DNA from: JBDSZL01 sp039925145
GTDB taxonomy: Bacteria > Acidobacteriota > Vicinamibacteria > Vicinamibacterales > SCN-69-37
DNA length: 64,000 nt
Direction of reading: 5' to 3'
Assembly (NCBI GenBank): GCA_039925145.1
Contig: JBDSZL010000004.1
Location: 1-64,000 of the forward strand
The position numbers and the translations under genes were made by a program. The notes below the pieces were generated by a model that was not told the DNA's origin, searched no databases, and worked only from the letters and a program-made list of their open reading frames with translations. The stretch's first letter is position 1; each line of letters begins with the position of its first letter. Shown piece by piece: positions 24,113 to 32,752 of this stretch.

Positions 24113-24538
24113 CTACTCCAGCAGACGCCGAAGCAGGGCGACGAGCGCGCGCTGTTCGTCTTGCGACAGGCGCTTGAGCGTCGGTGGCGGCGAGGTCATG
24201 CGCTCGAGCAGGGCCGTCCGCAGCCGTGCGCCAAGCGGGGTGAGGCTGAGCACCTTGACCCGGCGGTCCTCGGCCGACGACGTCCGCTGCACGAACCCCC
24301 GTGATTCGAGCCGGTCCACCAGCCCTGTCACGTTCGATGCGTCGCACGCGAGCGCCCCGGCCAGCTGGCCCATCGGGACCGGCCGCTCCGGCTCCATCAG
24401 GTTCAGGAGATGGCACTGCGCCGGGGAAAGCTCGAGCTCCGCCGCCAGCACCGGCAGGCTCGCCCGGTGAGCCAGAGAGAAGCGCACCAGGAGCTGCCAC
24501 GCCTCGCACGCGTGCGGACCGTTCCCCCTGGGGCTCAT
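24113..24538 (-). CDS. MarR-family transcriptional regulator
   Basis: 141 aa from ATG 24538 (MSPRGNGPHACEAW). Winged helix 'LSPAQCHLLNLMEPERPVPM', 'GQLAGALACDASNVTGLVDR', wing 'SAEDRRVKVLSLTPLGARL' and a C-terminal dimerisation helix. Divergent from lon. A TATAAT in its direction (minus strand of 24545-24550) ends 6 nt before this ATG, suggesting a leaderless or nearly leaderless mRNA. An alternative TTG start at 24580 would lie inside the palindrome at 24564-24584 and is less likely. Probably represses itself and lon. Confidence 0.85.
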   Translation of the reverse strand: MSPRGNGPHACEAWQLLVRFSLAHRASLPVLAAELELSPAQCHLLNLMEPERPVPMGQLAGALACDASNVTGLVDRLESRGFVQRTSSAEDRRVKVLSLTPLGARLRTALLERMTSPPPTLKRLSQDEQRALVALLRRLLE

Positions 24539-24563
24539 GGGCCGATTATAGTTCAGTTCATCC

Positions 24564-24584
24564 ATAGTTGACATCATCAAGTAT
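24564..24584. promoter_or_regulatory. Palindromic MarR-type operator between marR-like gene and lon
   Basis: Arms ATAGTTGA and TCAAGTAT are separated by CATCA; 7 of 8 arm positions pair. The core TTGA-N5-TCAA is the shape bound by MarR dimers. It overlaps the lon -35 box (24568-24573) and lies just upstream of the regulator's own -10, so one site could repress both directions. Confidence 0.65.
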
Positions 24585-24596
24585 TAGCCGTATCGT
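24568..24596 (+). promoter_or_regulatory. Sigma-70-like promoter of lon
   Basis: TTGACA (24568-24573), a 17-nt spacer and TATCGT (24591-24596). Transcription would begin about 7 nt later, at or beside the lon ATG (24603). That implies a leaderless transcript, consistent with no visible ribosome site before this ATG. Confidence 0.6.
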
Positions 24597-24602
24597 GGCG
24601 TC

Positions 24603-26885
24603 ATGGCTTCATACAGACTCATTCCCCTCGACGACGCGGTGATCTTTCCCGGGATGCCTGTCACGCTGTCCGACGATCCGGGTGGAGACGAACGCGTGCT
24701 CCTGATCCCCCGTCGCGCCGGTGAATTCGCCAAGGTCGGCGTGGTGGCGGAAGTGGCCGGGCGCGTGAAGCGCGGCAAGCGCGGAATGGCCGTCTCGCTC
24801 ATCGGCCTGCACCGGGCCGTGCCCGGCGCGGCATCCGCCGACGGCCACGGACAGCTGCGCGTGGAGGTGGACGAACGGCCCGACCTCACGCCGCCCGCGC
24901 GTCTCACGATCGATCTCGAACGCGAGTACCGGGCGGTCGTCGAGGAACTGCTGCAGCTCAGGGGTGACGACGGCCGTATCAGCGCGTTCGTGCGTTCGAT
25001 CACCGAGCCTGGCGCGCTAGCCGACACCGCCGGCTACTCGCCAGACCTCAGCGTCGACCAGAAGGTCGAACTGCTCGAGACAATCGACGTCGTCCAGCGT
25101 CTGGAGCTGGCCGTGCGGCTGCAGAAGGAACGCCTGACCGAGCTGCACCTGCGGAAGCGCATTCGCGAGGACGTCGACTCGGGGGCGCAGAAGCAGCAGC
25201 GCGAGTATTTCCTGCACAAACAGATGGACGCGATCCGCAAGGAGCTCGGCCAGAACGAAGCGTCCGTGGCAGACGAATACCGCAAGAAGATTGCCGCCGC
25301 CGAGATGCCCGAGAAGGTGCAGCAGCAGGCCGAACGCGAGCTGTCGAGACTCGAGCGCATGGGCGATTCGAACGCCGAGTCATCCATGATCCGCACCTAC
25401 CTCGATTGGCTGCTGGCCGTGCCGTGGGGCAAGCGATCCGACGAGAGGCTCGACCCCGTGCATGCCAGGGCGGTGCTCGATGCCGATCATGCCGGACTCG
25501 ACGACGTGAAGAAGCGCATCACCGAGTACCTGGCCGTGCGCAAACTTCGCGCGGACCGGGGGCTGTCCGACGATCGGCGCTCCGGTGCGATTCTCACGCT
25601 GGTAGGGCCCCCGGGAACGGGCAAGACCTCAATCGGCGAGTCGATTGCGCGTGCCACCGGACGTCAGTTTGTGCGGATGTCGCTCGGCGGTGTCCGCGAC
25701 GAGGCGGAAATCCGGGGCCATCGGCGAACGTACATCGGCGCGCTCCCAGGGCGCCTCGTCCGGGCTCTGCGCGATGCCGGCACGATGAATCCGGTGATCA
25801 TGCTTGACGAGGTGGACAAGCTCGGCGCCGACTGGCGGGGCGACCCGTCGTCGGCCCTGCTCGAGGTGCTCGACCCGGCCCAGAACCACGCGTTCGGCGA
25901 TCACTATCTGGATGTGGAGATCGACCTGTCGCACGTGCTGTTCGTCGCGACGGCCAACGTGGCAGATCGCATTCCGGGTCCGCTGCTCGATCGCATGGAA
26001 GTCATCCCCTTCGACGGGTACACGATCGACGAGAAGGTAGCGATCGCGCGAGGGTATTTGTGGCCCAGGCAGGTCGAGCGTCACGGCCTCGTCCCGGACG
26101 ATGTGGCGACCACCGACGCGGTGCTCCGGCTCATCGTCAACGACTACACCCGTGAGGCCGGCGTCCGTCAGCTCGAGCGCGAAATCGGGACGCTGCTGCG
26201 CAAGACCGCGGCGACCGTCGCATCAACGACCGTCTCGTCACAGGTCGCGATCGACGATGCGGCCGTGCGGCAGGCGCTCGGACGCGCGAAGGTGTTTCAC
26301 GAAGCAGCGGTGCGGACCGCGACACCCGGTGTCGCCACCGGACTGGCCGTCACTGGCGTCGGAGGCGATGTCCTGTTCGTGGAAGCGGCGTCGATGACAG
26401 GCCGCGGCGGACTGGTGTTGACCGGACAACTCGGAGACGTGATGAAGGAGTCGGCGCGGATTGCGCTCACCTACGTGAGGAGTCATGCCTCGCGGCTGGG
26501 GATTGCGGATGCGGCGTTTGCCGGCAAGGAGTTCCATTTGCACGTGCCCGCTGGAGCCGTGCCGAAAGATGGGCCGAGCGCGGGCGTGACGCTCGTGACG
26601 GCGCTCACGTCGCTGCTGACGGGGCGGTCGGTCAAGGGCACGGTCGGCATGACTGGCGAGGTGACACTGCAGGGGCGGGTGCTCCCGATTGGTGGCCTTA
26701 AGCAGAAGGTGCTGGCGGCACACGCGGCGGGATTAACCGAGGTGATTCTGCCCGCGCGCAACGCGCCAGATCTGGACGATGTGCCGATCGACGTGCGGAG
26801 GGCCATGCGTTTCCATGCCGTGAACAAGATCGACGAAGTGCTCGAGCTCGCGCTCGAGCCGGCGGGGCTGGCGAAGGCGGCATAA
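24603..26885 (+). CDS. lon: ATP-dependent protease Lon
   Basis: 760 aa. N-terminal Lon substrate-binding domain (1 to about 190, 'YRLIPLDDAVIFPGMPVTLS'), coiled-coil linker ('QREYFLHKQMDAIRKELGQ'), AAA+ domain (Walker A 'GPPGTGKTS' at 335-343, 'MLDEVDKL'), and a protease domain with catalytic Ser659 ('KDGPSAGV') and Lys702 ('GGLKQK'), the 43-residue spacing of the E. coli dyad. Degrades damaged and short-lived regulatory proteins in the cytosol. The linked divergent MarR repressor and operator suggest ligand- or stress-controlled expression instead of the usual heat-shock promoter or clpX linkage. This may be a second Lon rather than the only one. Confidence 0.95.
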   Translation: MASYRLIPLDDAVIFPGMPVTLSDDPGGDERVLLIPRRAGEFAKVGVVAEVAGRVKRGKRGMAVSLIGLHRAVPGAASADGHGQLRVEVDERPDLTPPARLTIDLEREYRAVVEELLQLRGDDGRISAFVRSITEPGALADTAGYSPDLSVDQKVELLETIDVVQRLELAVRLQKERLTELHLRKRIREDVDSGAQKQQREYFLHKQMDAIRKELGQNEASVADEYRKKIAAAEMPEKVQQQAERELSRLERMGDSNAESSMIRTYLDWLLAVPWGKRSDERLDPVHARAVLDADHAGLDDVKKRITEYLAVRKLRADRGLSDDRRSGAILTLVGPPGTGKTSIGESIARATGRQFVRMSLGGVRDEAEIRGHRRTYIGALPGRLVRALRDAGTMNPVIMLDEVDKLGADWRGDPSSALLEVLDPAQNHAFGDHYLDVEIDLSHVLFVATANVADRIPGPLLDRMEVIPFDGYTIDEKVAIARGYLWPRQVERHGLVPDDVATTDAVLRLIVNDYTREAGVRQLEREIGTLLRKTAATVASTTVSSQVAIDDAAVRQALGRAKVFHEAAVRTATPGVATGLAVTGVGGDVLFVEAASMTGRGGLVLTGQLGDVMKESARIALTYVRSHASRLGIADAAFAGKEFHLHVPAGAVPKDGPSAGVTLVTALTSLLTGRSVKGTVGMTGEVTLQGRVLPIGGLKQKVLAAHAAGLTEVILPARNAPDLDDVPIDVRRAMRFHAVNKIDEVLELALEPAGLAKAA

Positions 26886-27010
26886 CCGCCGCCTTGCCCG
26901 CTACCTCGCGGCGAACTCGGCCGGGATCGTGCGAATGGATCGAACGGAGACGGCCCGGTAAAAGAGTCCCCTATGGACGGTCAATGCCGATCGCGTGATG
27001 ATCGTCGCAA

Positions 27011-28492
27011 TCAAAAGCTCAGACGCAACGTCGCTGAGCCGTGCGAGTTCCTTTGATACTGGCCCAGAAAGTCATCGGCCTTCCCGCCGATGCCGGCCGC
27101 GGCTACGGTCAAGCGCCAATGGCGGCCGAAGGTCTGGGAGAACTCGCCCTTGACGTACAGCCCGTGTCCGTTCTGACGCACCGCGCCTTCGACTTCGAGA
27201 CTGCGACGCGGGTCGATGGTGTACGACGCCCGGCCGATAATCGACCGCGCCACGCCGCGTTCGGCGGCGAATGGGACGCGGTCGCGCGACCTGGTGACCA
27301 CCTCGCCGGCATAACCCACATCGAGTAGCCATTCCCCAGTCTGTCGCTCGGCCTCGACGACGTAGAGCACGTACTCTTCGCTCGTGGCCGTGGGCGAGGT
27401 GAAGTAGGCGGCCTCGCCTTTCAAGGTGAACGCCCGTGTCGGCACTGCGGCTTCGCCCCCATAGGTGCGCAGGGCCGAGTAGGTGCGTGTGAGAGACACC
27501 GTGCCGCCGACCGGAGCGACGGCGGCGTCGATGTCGGGCAGGTGGTTGAACCCATTGAAGAACGAGAGGCCCATCTCGAACCGACCCGCATGGCTCCAGC
27601 GGACGCCCTGTTCCGATCGCCCGGGAAAGACCGCGCCGTTGTCGACGAGCGTCAATCCTGCCGCCTCGGCCGGTACGACCGTCCAGCGTTCGCGAAGGAG
27701 AGGCAGGCGGCTCGGTGTCATTCGAGGCAGCCAGACCGCTTCAACCGTTTCCCCGCCCACGTGAATGGCGCTGCGAGCGCCGAGCACGGGCAGGAATTCG
27801 CTGTCGATGACATTCATGTAGTCGCGCGGGGCGAATCGATCGGCAGGACTGAGAATGTCGGCCCGTCCCCATCGGATGAACTGCTTGCCGAGGTCGAGGC
27901 TTACATGACTCGTTGTGATTGATGCGGTCAGGCGCCGCACGGCGATGCGCGGACGGAGCGCGCCACGGTCGTCAAAGTCGACGCGCCATTCGTCCTCGAC
28001 CTCGTCGTGTGAGCTCCCACGTAGGTCGACGCCCATAGCCAGACGGAACGATGGCGTCGGCTTGAGGAACACCTCTTCACGCACGAGCGCGTCGCCCACG
28101 AGGCGGCGGGAATCGTTGACGGCGGCCTGCGGAAATCCGAGGCCCCGGCCTTCGACGAAACCTCGCTCCGACACGGTACCCGACGCATTGGACGTCGGGC
28201 CCGCAGCCGCGTCCGGGTCGATTCGCACATCAGACGGCTCCATGAGACCGGCCTGATCGCCGGACGCTGAAGTGAACACGATGCGGTACCACGGACCCTG
28301 CCTGCCGGTCACCTGGACGGTGGTGCCCGCCGGCAGGATGACAACCGGTGTGCGCCCGCCGTCCTCGCGCAGGAGGAAAACGGGCGAGACCTTGACGACC
28401 GTGCCCGCGACGGGGAAGTGAGGGGCAGGGGTCTGCGCCTCGAGCGTGGCCGTCAGGATCAAAGCCGCGACGAGACAGGCGAGCCACTTCAT
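27011..28492 (-). CDS. Secreted SH3b plus beta-barrel outer-membrane protein
   Basis: 493 aa with signal peptide 'MKWLACLVAALILTATLEAQ'. Residues about 28-92 form a bacterial SH3-like module ('VSPVFLLREDGG', 'ILPAGTTVQVTGRQGPWYRI'). The remainder alternates polar and hydrophobic strands ('VSLDLGKQFIRWGRADILSP', 'RFEMGLSFFNGF', 'WLLDVGYAGEVV') and ends 'SATLRLSF', with terminal Phe as in outer-membrane barrels. The 'GKQFIRWGRADILSPADRF' stretch resembles DUF1302-type barrels. Last gene of the ABC/LolA-like operon (ATGA overlap), so it may be the outer-membrane end of that pathway. Confidence 0.7.
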   Translation of the reverse strand: MKWLACLVAALILTATLEAQTPAPHFPVAGTVVKVSPVFLLREDGGRTPVVILPAGTTVQVTGRQGPWYRIVFTSASGDQAGLMEPSDVRIDPDAAAGPTSNASGTVSERGFVEGRGLGFPQAAVNDSRRLVGDALVREEVFLKPTPSFRLAMGVDLRGSSHDEVEDEWRVDFDDRGALRPRIAVRRLTASITTSHVSLDLGKQFIRWGRADILSPADRFAPRDYMNVIDSEFLPVLGARSAIHVGGETVEAVWLPRMTPSRLPLLRERWTVVPAEAAGLTLVDNGAVFPGRSEQGVRWSHAGRFEMGLSFFNGFNHLPDIDAAVAPVGGTVSLTRTYSALRTYGGEAAVPTRAFTLKGEAAYFTSPTATSEEYVLYVVEAERQTGEWLLDVGYAGEVVTRSRDRVPFAAERGVARSIIGRASYTIDPRRSLEVEGAVRQNGHGLYVKGEFSQTFGRHWRLTVAAAGIGGKADDFLGQYQRNSHGSATLRLSF

Positions 28493-29292
28493 CGACGAAT
28501 CGCCTCGAGCGTGAAGGCGTCGTCTTTGAGCGGCAGGTTGTACTGAACCTTGTCGAGGACCAGTTGCGTGCGGCTGCCGCGGCGCAGGTCGGCCATGGTC
28601 AGGTCGTGGGCGGTCCAGATCCCGTTGATGGTGCGCAGGTCGAGGTACGTCAGCCGCCGCACGACAGCGTCCTTGATGAAGAAGTCGACGCGCGCGTAGG
28701 CGTAATTGTCCTTGCGGATCCAGATGGTCGATTTCGTGTACTGCGAGCTCTTGGTCTGTTTGGGGATCGACTGAATGGCCCAGCAGGGCGCGCCGGCAAT
28801 CGTCTCCTCCTGGAGCATCGTGTAGTCGTACTGATTGACGTCACGTTCTTCGAGATCTTCGAAGCTGAAGTCGGTACCGAAGAAGCGCGTGGACCGATCC
28901 TGCAGCGCGATACGGCGGTCGCGTTCGATGGCCGGCGTCCACATCCACTGGTCGGAGGCGCGTTCGGGGTGATTCACGATCAGCAGGGCAACGCCCTTGA
29001 CCTCGGCGGGCGCCGTGAATCTGATGACCGACTTGCTCTGCCCGTTCGATCCGAGGCGCTGGTAGATCCACTGCTTCTCGGTGACCTTGCCGCCGGCGTC
29101 GAAGGACTTCAGCAGCCCCTCGTACCGTTCGGCTTTCGACTCGGTGCGGCGCTGTGATTCTTCGATGATGGTCTTCGCATCGTCGACGGCCGCCTTGACC
29201 GGCAGCCAAGGCGAGATCAGCGCCAGCACGGTGATCGCCGCGCAGGCCGTGCGGGCGGATCGGGTTCTGGCGTTTACGGGGTAGTTATTCAT
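28489..29292 (-). CDS. LolA-like periplasmic carrier (outer-membrane lipoprotein-sorting family)
   Basis: 267 aa, signal peptide near residues 1-36 ('ACAAITVLALISPWLPVKA'). The mature part has 'YEGLLKSFDAGGKVTEKQWI', 'SVIRFTAPAEVKGVALLIVN', 'DQWMWTPAIERDRRIALQDR' and 'FFGTDFSFEDLEERDVNQYD', characteristic of the LolA/LppX-like half-barrel family annotated 'outer membrane lipoprotein-sorting protein'. These carry a lipid moiety between membranes. It overlaps the permease stop by 8 nt and the barrel start by 4 nt. True LolA (lipoprotein) versus general lipid carrier cannot be told from sequence. Confidence 0.82.
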   Translation of the reverse strand: MNNYPVNARTRSARTACAAITVLALISPWLPVKAAVDDAKTIIEESQRRTESKAERYEGLLKSFDAGGKVTEKQWIYQRLGSNGQSKSVIRFTAPAEVKGVALLIVNHPERASDQWMWTPAIERDRRIALQDRSTRFFGTDFSFEDLEERDVNQYDYTMLQEETIAGAPCWAIQSIPKQTKSSQYTKSTIWIRKDNYAYARVDFFIKDAVVRRLTYLDLRTINGIWTAHDLTMADLRRGSRTQLVLDKVQYNLPLKDDAFTLEAIRR

Positions 29293-31840
29293 ATGCGAGC
29301 GCCTCCACGAGTGAGCCCCGGACAGCCGATTCGGCAGGCCAGAGCGCCGCGACGAGAGCGGCAACGATGATGGTGGGCACGAGGGCCACGACCGTCATGA
29401 GAGGAAACTGATAGGCGAGCCGCATGCCCGTGACGTCGCGGTGGACGATCTGCAGCACATAGTAAAGGTTGAGCGCACCGAGTGCCGAACCGAGTATCAG
29501 CCCGAACGCGCCCACGCTCAGGGCCTCAATCCAGATCGTGCGACGGACCTGCCAGTGCAGGGCGCCTACCACGCGCAACACGCCCAGCTCGCGCCGCCGG
29601 TCCTTGATAGAGACCGTCAGCGTGTTGATAATCCCGAGAATCGCCACGAGCACCGCCACGCCAATCTGAATGGACGTCAGCCGAAACCATTGTCCCAGCA
29701 CGCCCAGGATATAGGTCTTCAGCTCGGCATTGGTCAGCACGAACACCTGGCGCTGACCGGCGAACCGTTCGAGCAGGTGCGTCCGTACGGCCAAAGCATC
29801 CGCATCCGGACGCGTGTACACGCGGAACATGTTCACGGAGTCGTCGTGCCAATACTTGATGAACAGGGTGCGGTCGATCATGATCGCGCCCTGCTGGTCC
29901 GAATAGTCCACGAGAATGCCCACGACGGGCAGCCGAATGACGCCGTATGGCGCCGCGATCTCGACCTGGTCGCCGAGACGAAGATGCTGGAGTTCGGCGA
30001 AGTTGTCTGACAGGACGAGGCCCTCGCCGGCCGCTGCGCGCCGGTACATGTCGCCCGCCTCGCCCGCGACGGGACGCCGGTGAATGGTTTGGGCGATGCT
30101 GCTCATCTCGAGCGCAATCACCATGACGGGGGCCCCACGAAATGTGGTGCGGCCGTTTCGAAGCATCTGCACACGGTCGACGCCCGGTACGGCGGCGATC
30201 TCTGAGGCCATGGTGGCCGGGAACCGCGCGGCCCTGATGTCGAAGCTCTGAGACGGCAGGACGAACAGGTCGGGATTGAGGACCGAGTCCATCCAGTCCA
30301 CCATCGAGCTGTAGTTGGACAGGCCCATGCCCTCGAACGCGACGGCGAGTGCCAGCGAGAACATGAGCGCGGCCACGCTCGCGGATGTTCGGCGCGGCGC
30401 CTGTATGAGGCTGTCTGCCGCGAGCGCGCCCTCGACCGGGCGGAGCCATTGCAGAAGGGGCCGGAACGTTTTCGCGAGCCCGAGTGTCAGCAAGGGTACG
30501 AGCAGCAACGCCGCCAGCATCGCCGAAAGGTATCCGGCATAGAACAGCGGCCTCGACGTACTGGCCACGGTGAGAGTGATGGCCGAAAACAGGGCCAGCA
30601 CGGCGGCCGCTGCGATGCGCACGCGGCTCTCGCCGGCCGACAGCACGTGGTAGCGGCCCTTCTGCAGTGCCTGAATCGGATCGAGGCGGGCGGCATTCTG
30701 CGCCGGAATCGCGGCAGCCACCACGCTTGTCGCGACGCCGATGGCCAGCGACAGGGCCAGGAGCCCTGGGCTGATGGCCATCGCGTCGACGGTCTGGCCC
30801 ACTCGATATACATCGCTGATCAGGGCGCCGATGCCGAACGCAATGCCCCGGGCCATCAGCACGCCAAACGCGAGACCTGCGACCGACCCAATCAAGCCGA
30901 TTGCGGCGCTCTCGCCGAGGAAGATCCAGCGGATCTGTCCGCGGGTCGCCCCGATCGCGCGCAGAATGCCAATCTCGGCGCGCCGCTCGGTCACGGCAAT
31001 CGAAAACGAGTTGTAGATGATGAACATCCCGATGAAAAGAGCGAACGCGCTCGAGATGCTCACCATCAACGAGTACGATGCCAGCATCGACTCGAACTGC
31101 TGACCGCGCCCAGACGGGGGCTGCACGTCGAAACCGGATCCAATCAGCGCATGGAGCTCGCGCTGGCAGTCGGTCAGCGTCACTCCGGGCTTCATGGCGA
31201 TATCGATGCGGTCGAACGTACGGCCGCGCCCGAACATATGCTGCGCGGCGTAGATGTCCATGATGGCGATGTTGCCGCCAAATGCGCTGGCCAGGCCTGT
31301 GGACTTGATGATGCCGCGAACGGTGAACGTTCTCTGCCCGCCGCTCGTGCCGAGTGGCAGGCGGCTCCCGACCGCGATGTGATGTCGATCGGCGAGCTCC
31401 TTCGACAGAATCAAGGAGTCGGGCTGCGCCAGGAAGATCAGCGGGTCGTCGATCTCCGCGTCGCCGCCACCTTCGAGATCGTAGTCGCGCAGGCTGCGGT
31501 CGCCTGTCATGTCCACGCCGAGCACCAGCAGGTTGCCCTCGCCCGGGATGTTCGAGTCGACCACAACCTCGATGATCGGCACGCCCACGCGCACGGTCGA
31601 CGCCGACTGGACCAGATCCAGCACTTCTTCGCCAAAGCCCGCTTCGCCGGCCGAAACCTGCAGCTGGGTCTTGCCCGCGATGCGATCGACGGTCTGCGAA
31701 AAGCTGAGGAGCACCGTCTGGTTCGCGGTGTGCATTCCCACGAACACGGCGACCCCGAGCACGATACCGGCGGTGGTGAGCGCGGTGCGCAGGAGGTGCT
31801 TGCGAAAGTACGGCCAGGAGATCAGGCGCAGCAGAATCAT
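29285..31840 (-). CDS. FtsX-family ABC permease (two-repeat, MacB/LolE-like)
   Basis: 851 aa. Starts 'ILLRLISWPYFRKHLLRTAL' with TM1, then a large periplasmic domain ('LQVSAGEAGFGEEVLDLVQS', 'GTSGGQRTFTVRGIIKSTGL') and three helices. A second full set follows: TM at 'SVAALMFSLALAVAFEGMGL', periplasmic domain, and final three helices ending 'AAESAVRGSLVEALAYE' region. Each half carries the FtsX pattern 'RRAEIGILRAIGATRGQIRW' / 'RRRELGVLRVVGALHWQVRR'. One chain thus supplies two transmembrane sets, like fused LolC/LolE or DUF214 permeases. With the 31837-32541 ATPase it probably drives lipid or lipoprotein release to the LolA-like protein. Confidence 0.9.
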   Translation of the reverse strand: MILLRLISWPYFRKHLLRTALTTAGIVLGVAVFVGMHTANQTVLLSFSQTVDRIAGKTQLQVSAGEAGFGEEVLDLVQSASTVRVGVPIIEVVVDSNIPGEGNLLVLGVDMTGDRSLRDYDLEGGGDAEIDDPLIFLAQPDSLILSKELADRHHIAVGSRLPLGTSGGQRTFTVRGIIKSTGLASAFGGNIAIMDIYAAQHMFGRGRTFDRIDIAMKPGVTLTDCQRELHALIGSGFDVQPPSGRGQQFESMLASYSLMVSISSAFALFIGMFIIYNSFSIAVTERRAEIGILRAIGATRGQIRWIFLGESAAIGLIGSVAGLAFGVLMARGIAFGIGALISDVYRVGQTVDAMAISPGLLALSLAIGVATSVVAAAIPAQNAARLDPIQALQKGRYHVLSAGESRVRIAAAAVLALFSAITLTVASTSRPLFYAGYLSAMLAALLLVPLLTLGLAKTFRPLLQWLRPVEGALAADSLIQAPRRTSASVAALMFSLALAVAFEGMGLSNYSSMVDWMDSVLNPDLFVLPSQSFDIRAARFPATMASEIAAVPGVDRVQMLRNGRTTFRGAPVMVIALEMSSIAQTIHRRPVAGEAGDMYRRAAAGEGLVLSDNFAELQHLRLGDQVEIAAPYGVIRLPVVGILVDYSDQQGAIMIDRTLFIKYWHDDSVNMFRVYTRPDADALAVRTHLLERFAGQRQVFVLTNAELKTYILGVLGQWFRLTSIQIGVAVLVAILGIINTLTVSIKDRRRELGVLRVVGALHWQVRRTIWIEALSVGAFGLILGSALGALNLYYVLQIVHRDVTGMRLAYQFPLMTVVALVPTIIVAALVAALWPAESAVRGSLVEALAYE

Positions 31841-32541
31841 GACGCCGCGACAGCATCGACGCGCGACGCGTTCTTCGTGTCTTCGACGACGCGCCCGTCG
31901 CGGAGCGAGATCGTGCGCTCGCAGCTTCGGGCGACGCCGTCATCGTGCGTGACGATCACCACGGTCGAGCCGGTGGTCGAGTGCAGATCATGGAGCAGGG
32001 CGAGGATGTCGGTGCCGGTGCGCGAATCCAGATTGCCCGTCGGTTCGTCGGCCAGCAGGATCGGCGGATGGATGGACAGCGCCCGGGCGATGGCGACGCG
32101 TTGACGCTGTCCGCCGGACAGCTCTTCTGGCAGATGCGTCATTCGGTCGGCGAGACCGACGAGCGACAGCAATTCGCCAGCGCGCGCGGAGACCCTTTTT
32201 CGGCTCCAGCCTCGGAGGTGGAGAGGAAGCGCGACGTTCTCGAGACACGTCAGCGTGGGCAGCAGGTTGAAGAATTGAAAGATGAAGCCGATCTTGTCGC
32301 GGCGCAGCCGCGTCAACGCGTCCTCCGACAGGCCGCCGAGCGGCTCGCCATCGACCCGGACCACCCCGGACGTTGCCCGATCCAGCGCGCCGACCAGATT
32401 GAGAAACGTCGATTTGCCGGAGCCAGAGGGGCCGACAACGGCCACCATCTCGCCGCGATTGATGGTCAAACTCACGTCAGTAAGGGCCGTAACCTGGCTT
32501 CTGCCGTCGAACCGCTTCGTGACCTGGTCGAGCTCAATCAT
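31837..32541 (-). CDS. LolD/MacB-type ABC transporter ATPase
   Basis: 234 aa from the ATG of MIELDQVTKRFDG. Walker A 'GPSGSGKST', Q-loop 'FIFQFFNLLPTLTCLENVAL', signature 'LSGGQRQRVAIARAL', Walker B 'PILLADEPTGNLDS', H-loop 'VIVTHD'. 'LNLVGALDRATSGVVRVDGE' and 'DEPTGNLDS' mark the LolD/MacB/FtsE subfamily that works with FtsX-type permeases. First gene of the four-gene operon; its stop overlaps the permease ATG by 4 nt. Earlier in-frame starts lack support. Confidence 0.92.
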   Translation of the reverse strand: MIELDQVTKRFDGRSQVTALTDVSLTINRGEMVAVVGPSGSGKSTFLNLVGALDRATSGVVRVDGEPLGGLSEDALTRLRRDKIGFIFQFFNLLPTLTCLENVALPLHLRGWSRKRVSARAGELLSLVGLADRMTHLPEELSGGQRQRVAIARALSIHPPILLADEPTGNLDSRTGTDILALLHDLHSTTGSTVVIVTHDDGVARSCERTISLRDGRVVEDTKNASRVDAVAAS

Positions 32542-32752
32542 CTCTCGAACTATCGGCTGAAGACCGGCAGCCCTCCACTCGCCACGAGTGATTCTCCCGA
32601 GGCCGCGAGACGACCCTCCATACACCAGACACTCGACGATGTTTGGCCTGCCATGCCTGTTCGACGGCAGATTGGCTTACCATGAAGCCAAATCGGCACT
32701 GGCAGACGGGCGCTGGTCGCGCAGCCAGCTGAAAACGATCAGGGAGCGGACT

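Noticed and set aside
24539..24580. TTG start for the MarR protein giving 14 extra residues
   Set aside because: It lies inside the palindrome and upstream of the regulator's own TATAAT. The ATG at 24538 fits family length better.
29526..31943. 805-codon open frame on the minus strand over the FtsX permease
   Set aside because: Arg/Pro/Ala/His-rich shadow of the permease in another frame, with no domain; typical of high-GC DNA.
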